This document shows positions 49,752 to 60,200 of a stretch of DNA of 64,000 bases, one piece after another. The notes beneath the pieces are model-generated. The model worked only from the letters and a program-made list of their open reading frames with translations, searched no databases and was not told the DNA's origin. How positions within the stretch are numbered: the first letter of the stretch is position 1; the number at the start of each line of letters is the position of its first letter. Location of the stretch: contig CAUZXS010004319.1 of the NCBI GenBank assembly GCA_963585895.1, positions 41,001 through 105,000 of the forward strand. Direction: 5' to 3'. Both the position numbers and the translations under genes were made by a program. The stretch is from Sepioteuthis lessoniana. Lineage: Eukaryota > Mollusca > Cephalopoda > Myopsida > Loliginidae.

Positions 49752-49752
49752 C
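49278..49752. repeat. 237-bp tandem duplication
   Basis: 'tacaaacgccagttttatga' starts copy 1 at 49,278 and copy 2 at 49,515. Both continue through 'caccaacaacagctat', 'cgtatatatatgcgtatata' + 'agatcgtgt' and 'ataggtttatgtgcgtatat', ending in TA runs. Differences are scattered point changes. Confidence 0.93.
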
Positions 49753-50030
49753 ATATATATATATGTGTGTGTGTGTGTGTCAAAATATGAAAAACTCAAG
49801 ATTTTAACAAAATGATTATATTCATTGAATTATTTGCCAAATTTAAACGTTTCAGGCCTTGTATTCCGCCCAATATATATATTGTCATCCACAGACAGAC
49901 TGTTTCACTGTATCACAACTCTTCAGTGTGGCTAGACACGTCGGAAGCTTGAAGCTGGGATCGAAACCCGTCCAACTTGACGTTAGACTTTGTATCAATA
50001 CCACTCGAATGGCAATGCTTGAAACGCTTA
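49753..50030 (-). repeat. Penelope-like end motif region (degenerate)
   Basis: On the minus strand 'gcggaatacaaggcctgaaa' + 'cgttt' at about 49,848-49,872 resembles the stem II plus GAAACGT part of the motif at 55.9 kb. A second related word 'gggatcgaaacccgtcc' lies at 49,955. No intact ribozyme fold. Confidence 0.3.
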
Positions 50031-50215
50031 TCAAATAGAATTATTAGTGTTTAACAGCGATATATAAAACTATTTATCTGTGTGCAAACAAATAATTAAT
50101 GTAAGTAACTGTGTGCAAACAAATGATAAATATTAATTAGGCAAGAATACTTGATAAATAGAATTGCTGATGTTCAATCGTTATACTTAAAACCTTTTAA
50201 CTGTGTACAAAATAT
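50030..50215. repeat. Minisatellite-2
   Basis: 'ctgtgtgcaaacaaataatt', 'ctgtgtgcaaacaaatgata', 'atacttaaaaccttttaact'. Confidence 0.6.
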
Positions 50216-50236
50216 GAGCTGGAACTCGTTTAAAAA

Positions 50237-50322
50237 TAAACTAACCGACGAACTATTCACTTTGAAATCACACACACACACACACACATATATATATGTA
50301 TATAAGATTTCAAAGTGAATAG

Positions 50323-50353
<31 letters not shown>

Positions 50354-50414
50354 GATCTTAAAGTGAATAGTGAATATGTATGATTTTAAAGTGAATAGTT
50401 CGTCGGTAAGTTTA
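50237..50414. mobile_element. Foldback element with 34-bp inverted ends
   Basis: Ends 50,237-50,270 and 50,381-50,414 are reverse complements at 32 of 34 positions, with core 'accgacgaactattcacttt'. Between them are (CA)n, (TA)n and two further copies of 'aaagtgaatag'. No coding sense. It is a small foldback or MITE-like structure; no certain TSD. Confidence 0.8.
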
Positions 50415-50449
50415 TATATAAGCATATATATATATATATGTATATATAT

Positions 50450-50518
50450 ATTTGTAAATGGTTTGGCATTAAATAATCCTCAAGAGTTGATATGTCATTA
50501 ACAAGACAACCTAAACTA
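50450..50518 (+). repeat. CR/SINE-C type tail
   Basis: 'tttggcattaaataatcctc' + 'aagagttgatatgtcattaa'. Confidence 0.6.
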
Positions 50519-50639
50519 ACCATACACACACATATCTATACTTATGTGCGTGTGTATATATTCGTCGGATTGGAGGGACCCCCCCCCCACCACTCGTTTT
50601 AGGCATAAGGGCTTCCGTTCTTTTATCGTTCAGGGTTTC

Positions 50640-50725
50640 CAGACTATTGTCTTCATCTTTATCTTATATTCATAACGTTTAGGTCCATATGTTCTCCGGC
50701 CTTCTTTAGGTGTTTCTTGTCGAAT
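50640..50725 (-). repeat. Penelope-like end motif (degenerate)
   Basis: Minus strand: CTAAAGAAGGCCGGAGAA then 'catatggacctaaacgtt'. The core differs by two changes from CTGAAGA and GAAACG at 352 and 1,200. Confidence 0.4.
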
Positions 50726-50923
50726 TCGGGAGCCTACACGGAACTTTGTATCACGTTCTTTATTCAATCCACCAGGGTCACTAATTCCGTTAAACATAAT
50801 CGGGTACAAGTGTTAAGTATTCCAGAATTGTTACTCGCCTGCAGTCAGGATTGAACCTGCAGATAATTGTCTCTAAGAAAACGCTACGTGGGAATTTTGG
50901 GACTTATAAACTTAATGTTCTTC

Positions 50924-51182
50924 ATTGGCCTAATGAGTTAACTGTTCACCAATGGCTCGGGAGACCGGGGTTCAAATCCTGGTCGAGTCATACCAAAGAC
51001 TCAAAAATAGTACTTGAGGCCGCCCTGCTTAACACTAAGCATTATAAGGTGAGGATCAAGGGTAAAGTGGAGCAATCCTGGGAATGGAGTAGCGCCCTTC
51101 TCTACACCTCGGTATAGTAGCTATGGAAAAGGTAGCCTACGGGTCACCCTCAACTGGGGTCGCCAACTTTTCTTTACTTTAC
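50924..51182 (+). mobile_element. SINE-A, full length
   Basis: 'cattggcctaatgagttaac', GGTTCAAATCCTGG, 'gtcgagtcataccaaagact', 'acacctcggtatagtagcta', 'gtcgccaacttttctttact'. A 25-bp tandem duplication ('agtctagatattgactcgaa') lies at 51,234-51,283. Confidence 0.9.
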
Positions 51183-51454
51183 TACTATTATGTATGATTT
51201 TTTAAAACCTTAGCTCATATTACGATTAGGGATGAAGTCTAGATATTGACTCGAATTCCCAGTCTAGATATTGACTCGAATATTACAAGGATGTGACCAA
51301 TATCCACTTATAAATTGCAAGGGGAAACATTACATTAAAAAAAGGATATGAACCGTATTAAATTGATTTTTTTTATTATTAGGCTACAGATTTAAAAAAA
51401 AAACCTTGGCGAAGTTGCTTGTATTTCCCTTCGCGCTAATGTCCATTGCAAAGC

Positions 51455-51460
51455 CATATA

Positions 51461-51493
<33 letters not shown>

Positions 51494-51494
51494 C
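51455..51494. repeat. (TA)n microsatellite
   Basis: TA tract. Confidence 0.95.
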
Positions 51495-51611
51495 TTATTT
51501 ACTTAACTTAACTCAGTTGTGTCTCAAAGTCGGAAGTATGGGCATCAACAGTAAATGGAACTCACTGATAATTGTCGGCAAATCAAGCTTTTTAGCCATT
51601 ACACCCAGTGT

Positions 51612-51614
<3 letters not shown>

Positions 51615-51676
<62 letters not shown>
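51615..51676. repeat. (TC)n(TA)n microsatellite
   Basis: TC then TA dinucleotide runs directly before a reversed SINE-B. Confidence 0.96.
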
Positions 51677-51677
<1 letters not shown>

Positions 51678-51941
51678 CAACTCCTCCACACCAATAGTAT
51701 GTGGTACAAGATCAATTTTTAAGCCAAGTTTAACAGTTTTGAATTTAGAGTTTTCCTTCTCCTGGATCGGCTGCCAAACTAAGGTTAAAGAGCTCAGTTT
51801 ACATTTACTCTTAGCTGGAAGGAGATGCTTAGCTTTCTCAGAGGTATTAACGCGATGTAAAATTCAAGTAAGCTCTTCCAAGATTCAAACTCGGCTAACC
51901 GTGGCCATTTCCTATGACGATAACCATTACACCACGTGTGA
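51677..51941 (-). mobile_element. SINE-B, reverse
   Basis: 'acaagatcaatttttaagcc', 'gttttccttctcctggatcg', 'attcaaactcggctaaccgt', 'gacgataaccattacaccac'. Confidence 0.85.
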
Positions 51942-52034
51942 CGGCTCTTGCAATATAAGTTAGGATAACGTAGAAATAGATTCACTGGTGCTTGGTAAGT
52001 CTCAGCTTTTCGCTTATGCAACCACTGAGTTAAG

Positions 52035-52037
<3 letters not shown>

Positions 52038-52093
<56 letters not shown>

Positions 52094-52095
52094 TG
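52038..52095. repeat. (TA)n microsatellite
   Basis: TA tract. Confidence 0.97.
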
Positions 52096-52247
52096 TCACA
52101 AGAAGATCTAGACAAGATGAAACTAGGAGTAGTTGGAGAAAATTTGCGAGTTTTTGAGATATTGTTTTAATATTGTTTATTCATTCCACATAACGTGTAT
52201 TGAGTACTTTATTTTTTTTACTCCTATAATAGTCTTATAACTCATTT

Positions 52248-52248
52248 T

Positions 52249-52284
<36 letters not shown>

Positions 52285-52320
52285 GATTTTATATATTTAA
52301 TTCCACATAAAATCTATTAC
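52248..52320. repeat. (TA)n tract with adjoining hairpin
   Basis: TA run followed at 52,281-52,319 by 'aatagatttta' facing 'taaaatctatt', an 11-bp perfect stem. Confidence 0.85.
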
Positions 52321-52414
52321 ATATCTATAAACCCACATATTTACATGCATATATGTCAAGGCACTCATATATACTCCCGTCACACATGTATAGATTTGCA
52401 TTCTTATACACTTA

Positions 52415-52419
52415 TATAT

Positions 52420-52476
<57 letters not shown>

Positions 52477-52581
52477 AACACACATACACACATGTATATA
52501 TCTTTATTCTTATCCTCATGCACACATATGTATATACATATATTATTAGGTACACACATGCACCCACCCACCTACACAAAT

Positions 52582-52635
<54 letters not shown>

Positions 52636-52642
52636 ACACACA

Positions 52643-52704
<62 letters not shown>
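52415..52704. repeat. (CA)n/(TA)n microsatellite cluster
   Basis: CA at 52,421-52,458, TA, mixed ACAT words, CA at 52,587-52,643, then TA to 52,704. Frames of 64-154 codons over it are artefacts. Confidence 0.97.
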
Positions 52705-52705
<1 letters not shown>

Positions 52706-53260
52706 TTTCTTAAGTTTCTTTCCATGGGCGTATAATGGACAACTGTCAACGAAAGACAACAGAAAAATGCTCGGGTGGGGAAGACTGTTGGGTAATAGAA
52801 TATTCTGTATATATTAAATATGTACTTTACCAAATCCTTTTGTTAATGATTTTGGGCTCGAAAACACGTCTATCCTTATTGTTGTCCGTCTCCATAAAGT
52901 ACGTGCTTTAAGATTTCAAACCAAACAAAATCAGACTTTATATATCTATACATCGTTCAACCGTTAATGCACAATTTAAGAATACTTGGTCTTTTGTCCT
53001 GTAAATTGATATCTTGGACTTTACTCACATGATTTGCCCGAACATTTCAAAAGACAAAAGTAGAAATACATCAACCAAAAAAACGAAAACAAAAGAAAAC
53101 AAAACAACCTCCCCCCCCAAAAAAAAATCCCGAAACAAACAGATAAACAAACAAACAAACAAACGAGATTTCATACACAGTATTACGTTAAATATTTTAT
53201 TATGATAGATTCACTGATCAACGGAGACTTATAAAACTTGTAGTGTTAGGACATAGAAAC
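52705..53260. other. Unassigned sequence
   Basis: A/C-rich run at 53,075-53,165. No family match or credible frame. Confidence 0.4.
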
Positions 53261-53261
53261 A

Positions 53262-53302
53262 TTACTAGCTATCTATCTATCTATCTATCACTAAATTTCT
53301 CC

Positions 53303-53365
<63 letters not shown>
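53262..53365. repeat. (CTAT)n and (TA)n microsatellites
   Basis: Six CTAT units then, after 'cactaaatttctcccc', about 30 TA units. Confidence 0.97.
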
Positions 53366-53367
<2 letters not shown>

Positions 53368-53578
53368 TATTATTCGTTTTTTTATATCTTCGTTCTTCTT
53401 CAGATCCAATGGATAAATAAAACAGAATAGACACGTGGGGCGGAGGGGGAGGGAGAAGAGATTAAGGAGTTACCTCCTCGTTTCTTTTTTCTTCGTGTTT
53501 TTGGTTCACACCAGAAATTGAAAAACAGGATGGAAATAAATTTATAATCCTAAATTAACCGGTCTTTGGTTTTTTCTT

Positions 53579-53581
<3 letters not shown>

Positions 53582-53636
<55 letters not shown>
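53582..53636. repeat. (TA)n microsatellite
   Basis: TA tract following 'ggatggaaataaattta' and 'ttttttcttt', as at 48.40 kb. Confidence 0.97.
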
Positions 53637-53641
<5 letters not shown>

Positions 53642-53689
53642 CAGCGGTTTTCATGGCCGCAACTTTTCATATCGGGAACAATGTGAAGA

Positions 53690-53945
53690 TTTGGTTTAGA
53701 TTGAATCATGTTAACGGTATATCAACTCGTCTACGGTTATTTAATTCCCAGAGCTTAGGGAATCGCATTCTTTGTTTATATTTGCATCGTTTGTATATTT
53801 AGTTCTTAAGAGGGTTTTTTTGTATCGAATTTCTATCGAATGGGAATAATTTTTAAACCAATCTCTTTTATCCAAAATAGGAATCTAATAAGTACTACCA
53901 CTTCGGGTGAGAATGGACCTGGACGGAATGAAATTGAAAGGCCTT
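53690..53945 (-). mobile_element. CR element, antisense, diverged
   Basis: Reversed tail 'atgttaacggtatatcaact' + 'ggttatttaattccc', then body 'agtactaccacttcggg', 'gagaatggacctgga'. Confidence 0.6.
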
Positions 53946-54059
53946 GTACAAGAGTTACCTAAGCACATTTTAACCCCTCCAAACTTTAAATGTAAACAAT
54001 TCTATCTTCATGTAACCATTCTTAACATAAATCAATTTACAGTTATATGCTTTCTAATA

Positions 54060-54685
54060 TTCCTATATTTTACCCAGCTGACTGCTTCTCAGCAGAAGGG
54101 TAAGACCCCCCCCCTCCGCCAACGAGTGTCCTGATATGACACTAAACAATCTGATGGTGAGGTTCCGGTAATGCCGGAGCTTTGGGATTGCGGAGCACCC
54201 CTTCATGGCCATCGCTCCCAGGTGAATGGTAGCACCTGATAAGAGTCCTATCTATGGGTTGAATAGAACTAACTGCATAATTATGCTAAACTGAATTGTT
54301 TGAATTAGAACTGTTTGACTAAACTGAATAGCTTAAATAGAAATGTTTTTGACAATTAAACTGTACTTACATTTAAACTGCGTTCCGATGCTAAACGAAA
54401 TTGTTTGAAATGGAAATGTTTTGACATCGAAACTATACGTACACTAAACTGAATTGTTTAATATAGAACTGTTTTGACAGTTAACTATGTGTAAAGAAAA
54501 TCTGTACTTACACTAAACTGAATTAGCTAAATTAGAAGTTTTGACAATTAAACTGTGTACTCATGCTAAACTGAATTGTTTAAAATAGAGCTGACTATTT
54601 GCGCAAAATACATTTGGCGTTAAATAAACTACAAAAGTTGATATGCCATAAAACCCAACCAACCAACCAACCAACCAACCTATTC
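54060..54685 (+). mobile_element. CR element, complete sense copy
   Basis: Head 'cagctgactgcttctcagca', 'acactaaacaatctgatggt' + 'gaggttcc', 'cggagctttgggattgcgg', 'cctatctatgggttgaatag', about six degenerate minisatellite units ('actaaactgaattg'), and the tail 'ggcgttaaataaactacaaa' + 'agttgatatgccataaaacc' + (CAAC)n. Confidence 0.88.
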
Positions 54686-54826
54686 CTATGTTAATAATGT
54701 TTAAACAATTATGTGATTTCAAGTAACTATTTCTATTTTTAAATAATCATTTCTTTGCACACAGTTTGTAAGATTTAAGTCAAACAAGTACTACCACTCC
54801 GGGTCAGAGTGGATTGGTTTCGTTTG

Positions 54827-55330
54827 GTTTTAGGGAATATCAATCCTGGTTGGTTATTTAATGCCAAATCTAATTTTTAAGCATATAAACAGTTCTATTT
54901 CAAACAATTCAGTTTAGCATAAGTACACAGTTTAGTTCTATTTTATAGATAGGACCCTATCAAGTGCTACCACTCCATTCCAGAGTGGACCTGGGAGCGA
55001 TGGCAATGAAGGGGTGCTCCGCATTCCCTAAAGCTCCACCATGACTGAAGCCTCACCATTAGATTGTTTAGTGTTATATCCAGGACACTTTTTGGTGGGG
55101 AGAGTCTTACCCCTCTGCAGAGATTCTGTTGGTATATTCTACAGGACCAGTCGACTGGGCAAGGTTAGAGTGGACTTAGAAGTAATGATAATGAAAGGTA
55201 TATTTTACATTGCTCAGATGTCAAGAACTTGGGATTATCTAAGTATCATACTTAGGACACTCCCTTTTTGGCGAGGGCTTTACCCTTCTGCTGGGAATAC
55301 ATTCAGTGCATTCTAAACCCTGCCGACTAG
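54827..55330 (-). mobile_element. CR element(s), antisense
   Basis: Reversed tail 'ggttttagggaatatcaatc' + 'ggttatttaatgccaaatc', a single minisatellite unit, a full body to 'gaccagtcgactgggcaag' at 55,165, then a second degenerate body to 55,330 ('ctgctgggaatacattcagt'). With the preceding sense copy it forms a tail-to-tail inverted pair. Confidence 0.82.
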
Positions 55331-55860
55331 TCGGACAGTTCAATGAATACAATATCTTTTTAATGTAGCGTACAGGCAGGATATTTTCCAATGTGCTATG
55401 AACTGGTATCATATTTGTGCCATTTCATTATTTGATTTATGAACAAGTTCCAAATATTTCTATCGGAGGTATTGTATCACAGCATGTGAAAAGAATAATA
55501 TTAAATGAACAGAAAGATTTTATATATTTTCATTTTTAAAGCACAGGCACATATTTACTTTCATACTGTCTTTTCGGAAAAAAACATATACCAAATACAT
55601 TCTTACATAACATTTAACATGGATGATTCCAAATGATCTATACATAAGTAAACTTATTTGTTGCGTATTTCTCAATAAACGGGAGTTTTTGTCTCGTTTC
55701 TTTGAAAAATCCAACATTTTCAAATATTTTTCCATGTGCCAAACACGTTCTAATGACTTTTGAATTTTGAACGCTATGTGCATGTTTATCTATCTTTTCG
55801 TTGTATATTTCTCATTTGCTCCTGTCATCTCAGCTATCACCCATCGATATTGTGAACTAT
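55331..55860. other. Unassigned AT-rich sequence
   Basis: 87-codon minus and 118-codon plus frames show no recognised motif. The plus frame at 55,767 passes through the ribozyme-like motif and is unlikely to be coding. Confidence 0.35.
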
Positions 55861-55869
55861 TTCATATCC

Positions 55870-55914
55870 AAGTCCTGATGATGGTTATTATAACCGAAAC
55901 GTTAACGTCGACTT
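55870..55914 (+). ncRNA. Hammerhead-ribozyme-like motif (type I layout)
   Basis: In order: AAGTC (stem I, 55,870-74), CTGATGA (55,875-81), one unpaired T, stem II GGTTA/TAACC with loop TTA (55,883-95), GAAA (55,896-99), stem III ACG/CGT with loop TTAA (55,899-55,908), cleavage C at 55,909, then GACTT (55,910-14), the exact complement of AAGTC. All invariant hammerhead core bases are present in the right order. The one flaw is the extra T before stem II. Penelope-like retroelements are known to carry such minimal motifs. Activity is not shown. Confidence 0.5.
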
Positions 55915-56119
55915 CATATCATGATATATTCACCTATTTGGATTATATTTTTTCCTGCTACCTTCATATATATATATGTGTAATAACCATGTCTCGAAAA
56001 TCCGGCAAACACCCACATGCGACATACGGAACACTGTACAGCTGTTTCAACCTTATTTGGTCTCAGTTTATATCGAGATCGAACCAGCAACCACAGCATG
56101 TAAAGCCGAAACTCTACCA

Positions 56120-56120
<1 letters not shown>

Positions 56121-56204
<84 letters not shown>
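56121..56204. repeat. (TA)n(GT)n microsatellite
   Basis: About 26 TA units, then GT repeats. Confidence 0.98.
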
Positions 56205-56639
56205 TATGATAATGTGAAATTGGAAACTTGCCATGTACCGGCAGTCGATGACTTGCGTACCAATACCAGTTACGTGTACCATACCTTTGAGTAACGCTGT
56301 GTTAGATGCTTTGTAGATATTCAAGCAACGATCCAGGATGAATAAATCAATTATAAATTCACTGAGATTGTGAACACAAACCAATGCGCATGTATCTGCG
56401 CATATATCTTCAACAGTATTTTCTTCCTAATCGGAATCACGCCGCCCTTTAGTTGTATCAGAGACTATAATGATAAATTCACTCCGCTGACATTAATTAA
56501 AGACCTCTGTTTAATATTTATGTTATTGACTACCGACAGGTAAACTTCAAAAGAATATTGTCAGTGTCTGGGTGACCTCCAAATCTGCCCCTATATGATA
56601 ATGCCACCAGTTAAGAAAACCAAACTGAAAGCAGCAGTC
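56205..56639. other. Unassigned sequence
   Basis: No repeat match or credible frame found. Confidence 0.4.
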
Positions 56640-56975
56640 AATAGAAGCATAACATTTCCCTACCCACAAGCCTATCGTTTTACTCCATAGTAAGTTACAT
56701 TGTTAAACCTATTCTATTGGATTCATATGACAAAAGGCTTTGAAATGTTTGTACATCTGGGAGGCGCCTCGCCGTAACGCATTGGTTAGCAAGCCAGCCA
56801 AGCTGACCATTACTGTTATAGTAAAATCGATTCTCACGAGGTGCCCTCACATTTTTGGCTTCGTATAAGATTAAGTTATGCTTTGTAAATATTCATTACG
56901 ACCGTTGTGAGGTCATTACTTACTGGATGACCCAGATTTAGAATTTGGTTTGGTTTGTTTCGTCTGTTTAATGCG
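56640..56975 (+). mobile_element. SINE-D, copy 2 (no insertion)
   Basis: 'acaagcctatcgttttactc', 'aaaaggctttgaaatgttt', head 'gaggcgcctcgccgtaacgc' + 'attggttagcaagcc', 'gtaaaatcgattctcacgag' + 'gtgccc', 'gttgtgaggtcattacttac' and 'ggtttgtttcgtctgtttaa'. It serves as the empty-site reference for the SINE-E insertion in copy 1. Confidence 0.75.
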
Positions 56976-57201
56976 AATGAATAATTATTGACTAAAAAGT
57001 GTTGATTAAAGATATGCCGTGGCGCATTAATAAATATAGACATGATAATAATCAAACATTCACAAATGAATCAAATTTTGACATTATATAACCCATAACG
57101 AGTTGATAGCTCGTTAAACAAATAAAAGAAATCAATCAAGATTTTAACTCGGGAAAACGTTTTGAATTCCTACGACAACAACCGTTACGAACGGTGAGTT
57201 C

Positions 57202-57202
<1 letters not shown>

Positions 57203-57234
<32 letters not shown>

Positions 57235-57240
57235 AAGACA

Positions 57241-57311
<71 letters not shown>
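57203..57311. repeat. (CTAT)n, (CA)n, (TA)n microsatellites
   Basis: Eight CTAT units, then CA, then TA. Confidence 0.97.
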
Positions 57312-57543
57312 TATCATTTCACTTGAATCTGAGTGACATAAAGTCTCCTCAGGTCTCCAGCACCCTTCTCAGTATTCTAGCCTATCACAGCAATTCGGTA
57401 GTCTGGATGATTTTGATTCTCCCGCTGATTTCCAATGCCTTCAGTTCCTTCCCAAGGCTCTTGGGGAACGTCCTGAGCGCACCAACAACCATTACTATTA
57501 CCTTGACCTTCATGACCCAAAGATTTTTCTGTTCTCTGGCAAA
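57312..57543 (-). mobile_element. LINE-R copy 6, 3' fragment
   Basis: 'gaatctgagtgacataaagt' + 'ctcctcaggtctccagc', 'gagcgcaccaacaaccatta', 'ttctgttctctggcaaac'. The 3' UTR is lost into the TA tract, and the 5' side is cut by a CR element. Confidence 0.85.
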
Positions 57544-58200
57544 CTGTTCTAATTCAAACAATTCAGTTTAGCATAGATTTTGTTTACTGAAAGTTAAATG
57601 TCGAAATAGTTCTATTTAAAAAATTCAGGCTAACGTAAGTACAGTTTCAACGTCAAAAACAGTTCCATTTCAAACAATTCCGTTTAGCATCGGCACGCAG
57701 TTTAAATGTAAGTACAGTTTAATTGTCAAAACATTTCTATTTAAGCTATTCAGTTTAGTCAAACAGTTCTAATTCAAACAATTTAGTTTAACATAAGTAT
57801 AATTTTTGTCTATGCACAAAAAATGTCCAAAAAGTTCTATTTCAAACAATTCAGTTTTGCATAAGTACGCAGTTTACCGGTCAAACCAGTTCTATTTCAA
57901 GCAGTTCAGTCTATCACCAGTACGCAGTTTAAATACCAAAACAGCTCTATTTCAAGTAATTCAGTGTGTCATAAGTATGCAGTTTAGTTCTATTTGACCC
58001 ATAGATAGGACTTTATCAGATGCTACCACTCCGGGCCAGAGTGGACCTGGGAGCAATGGCAATGACGGGGTACACCGCATTCCCCAAATCTCCTGCATTA
58101 CTGGAACTTCACCATCAGACTGTTTAGTGTCATATCCAGGACACTCGTTCAGGGTTGATCTTACCCCTCTGCAGAGAAATATTCAGCTCTAGCCGATTGG
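57544..58200 (-). mobile_element. CR element, antisense, about eight degenerate minisatellite units
   Basis: Repeats of 'cagttctatttcaaacaatt' + 'cagttt' with variable spacers, then 'tttgacccatagataggact', 'gctaccactccgggccagag', 'cattccccaaatctcctgca', and the head in reverse at 58,160-58,200. Confidence 0.88.
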
Positions 58201-58632
58201 GCAATACACAGAGTTGAATATAAAAATAGTTTTATTTCAGATAATTCAGTTTAGCATAAGTGCACAATTTAAATGTCAAGACAGTCATATTTCGAGTAAT
58301 TTAGTTTAGTATAAGTATGCAGTTTACATGTCAAACAGTTCTATTTTAAACAATTCAGTTTAGCATAAATACGCAGTTTTAATGCAAAAAAAGTAAACAC
58401 TCGAAACCGTATTTAACCCATAGATAGGACCCTATCAAGTGCTACCATTCCGGGCCAGAGTGGACCTGGGAGCGATGGCAGTGAAGGGGTACTCCGCGTC
58501 CCCCAAAGCTGCAGCATTACTGGTACCTCACCATCTGATTGTTTAGTGTCATAAATAGGACACTCGTTGGTGGGTGGGGGGTCTTACCCCTCTGCAGAGA
58601 AGCAATTGGTGTATTCTACAATCCTAGCCGAC
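58201..58632 (-). mobile_element. CR element, antisense, tandem with the previous
   Basis: About four minisatellite units, then a well preserved body ('agataggaccctatcaagtg', 'ccgggccagagtggacctgg', 'gcattactggtacctcacca', 'ctctgcagagaagcaattgg', 'cctagccgactagac'). Confidence 0.88.
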
Positions 58633-58900
58633 TAGACAACGAAAGCCCTTGAAATACGTACTTCAGCAAGTACATAGAAATAACACCTTGCCCTGCACAC
58701 GGGTATTTGAATGGTTGAAAAAGGGGTGCTAAGTGGTAAGGGTTTCTACAATAACGACTGAGGTCAAGGTCGAGTGGGTAGGGCAGGTGATGGGTGGCGA
58801 TCATCGGTTGACTGAATGATTGCAAGTTAACTAGACATGAAAAAAGGACAGTGTTTAGAAGATTATCACCGGAGATTTGGGCATGTCTGAAAAGAAACGG
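58633..58900. other. Unassigned sequence
   Basis: Moderate GC, no family match. Confidence 0.35.
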
Positions 58901-59203
58901 AATTTGGTGTACTGGGCATCCTGAAGTTTATGGCCCGGCAGAATATCTTCCCTATTTACATGATCCTGCTTTGCAGGACTTCTTTCTTTTCTCCAAGCTG
59001 AAGGGGCTCATAAAGAGGATCCATTTTAAAGGCGTGGAGGCCACCAAGAGGAATTTGGTGTACTGGGCATCCTGAAGTTTGTGTCCCGGCAGAATATCTT
59101 CCCTATTTACATAATCCTGCTTTGCAGGACTTCTTTCTTTTCTCCAAGCTGAAGGGGCTCATAAAGAGGATCCATTTTAAAGGCGTGGAGGCCATCAAGA
59201 GGG

Positions 59204-59205
<2 letters not shown>
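58901..59205 (+). mobile_element. Mariner-3 C-terminal fragment, 151-bp tandem duplication
   Basis: One plus frame reads [20 protein letters not shown] then [12 protein letters not shown], matching the PDLAPCDFFLFPKLK region of mariner transposases, with the third catalytic Asp present (QDFF). The block starting 'aatttggtgtactgggcatc' at 58,901 is repeated from 59,052 with three or four differences. The rest of the transposase is missing. Confidence 0.75.
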
Positions 59206-59261
<56 letters not shown>

Positions 59262-59340
59262 CCTGGTTGATCGCTAAAATGCTAATGAACAAACCGGGCG
59301 TAGTGTAATCCTTGTATTGAGAGTTGTAACTTAATAAGAT

Positions 59341-59399
<59 letters not shown>

Positions 59400-59426
59400 T
59401 AATCCTCGTCGTGAGAGTTGTAACTT

Positions 59427-59473
<47 letters not shown>

Positions 59474-59550
59474 TTACCACTCTCACTACATGGGTTACAC
59501 TACGCTTAATTAGTTCATTAGCATTTTAAACGATCGACCAGGTTTTAACA
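59206..59550. mobile_element. Foldback element with about 80-bp inverted ends and three TA tracts
   Basis: The left arm about 59,258-59,336 ('aaatcctggttgatcgctaa', 'aatgctaatgaac', 'gcgtagtgtaatcc', 'gagagttgtaacttaata') and right arm 59,469-59,548 are imperfect reverse complements. A third copy of 'gtgtaatcctcgtcgtgaga' sits between TA tracts at 59,397. TA tracts occupy 59,206-59,258, 59,343-59,396 and 59,431-59,468. No coding sense. Confidence 0.82.
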
Positions 59551-59639
59551 TTTGTCTTTATTATCCCATGTATTTTGAAGAGGTAATCTCTTAGGGGTTG
59601 AGAATATCAGTCTTTTAAATGTTAATGCGTATAGAATAT

Positions 59640-60200
59640 TTTTCTAGTGATGTGCAAAATAGAATAATTGAATTTGAAAGCGGTGTTCGATAACCTGCCA
59701 ACTCTAAAACATTGAATTTGAAGAAATACACGTTCGAAAAATCGAATTCATATCACTAGTATGAGCAATGATCTTCACATCTTTACGGAAGGTTCTCAAA
59801 TCATTTTTTACTTTTTATAATTATATATAATAGTTAGAATTAAGTAAGCTTTTCTTTGTCAGGTTCAGAGGCCTCAGATTGTTTACATTAACTGTTTTTT
59901 CAAAGTGGTCAGCTATCTAAATAGTAAACATGCTCATCTCAGCATTAAATTGTTTTTTTTTTTACTAAGCCTATTTTCATCTGGGACCCAGATCTCAGGT
60001 TGCTTACTGTACCTGTTGTTTCAAAGTGGTCAAGTATCTGAGTGAATTGGCTCTTTACAGCTTTAACTTATTTACTAGACCTATCTACGTTTGGGGCACA
60101 GGCCCCAAATTATTTATGGTACCTGTTAAGTACAAAATGGGGTTTTGCTATTGAATTTCGATGATTTAATGAAAATTGGTCCTTTTTTACTTTATATTTT
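59640..60200 (+). repeat. Dispersed repeat Y, copy 2, with internal 100-bp tandem units
   Basis: Homologous to 32,810-33,290. Inside it about three units near 59,865, 59,975 and 60,080 share 'tcagattgtttac'/'tcaggttgcttac'/'caaattatttatgg', 'tacctgttgtttcaaagtgg' and 'caagtatctgag'. Confidence 0.65.

Noticed and set aside
52345..52817. His/Thr and Tyr/Ile repeat proteins
   Set aside because: CA and TA microsatellites. Several mutually overlapping frames are open on both strands.
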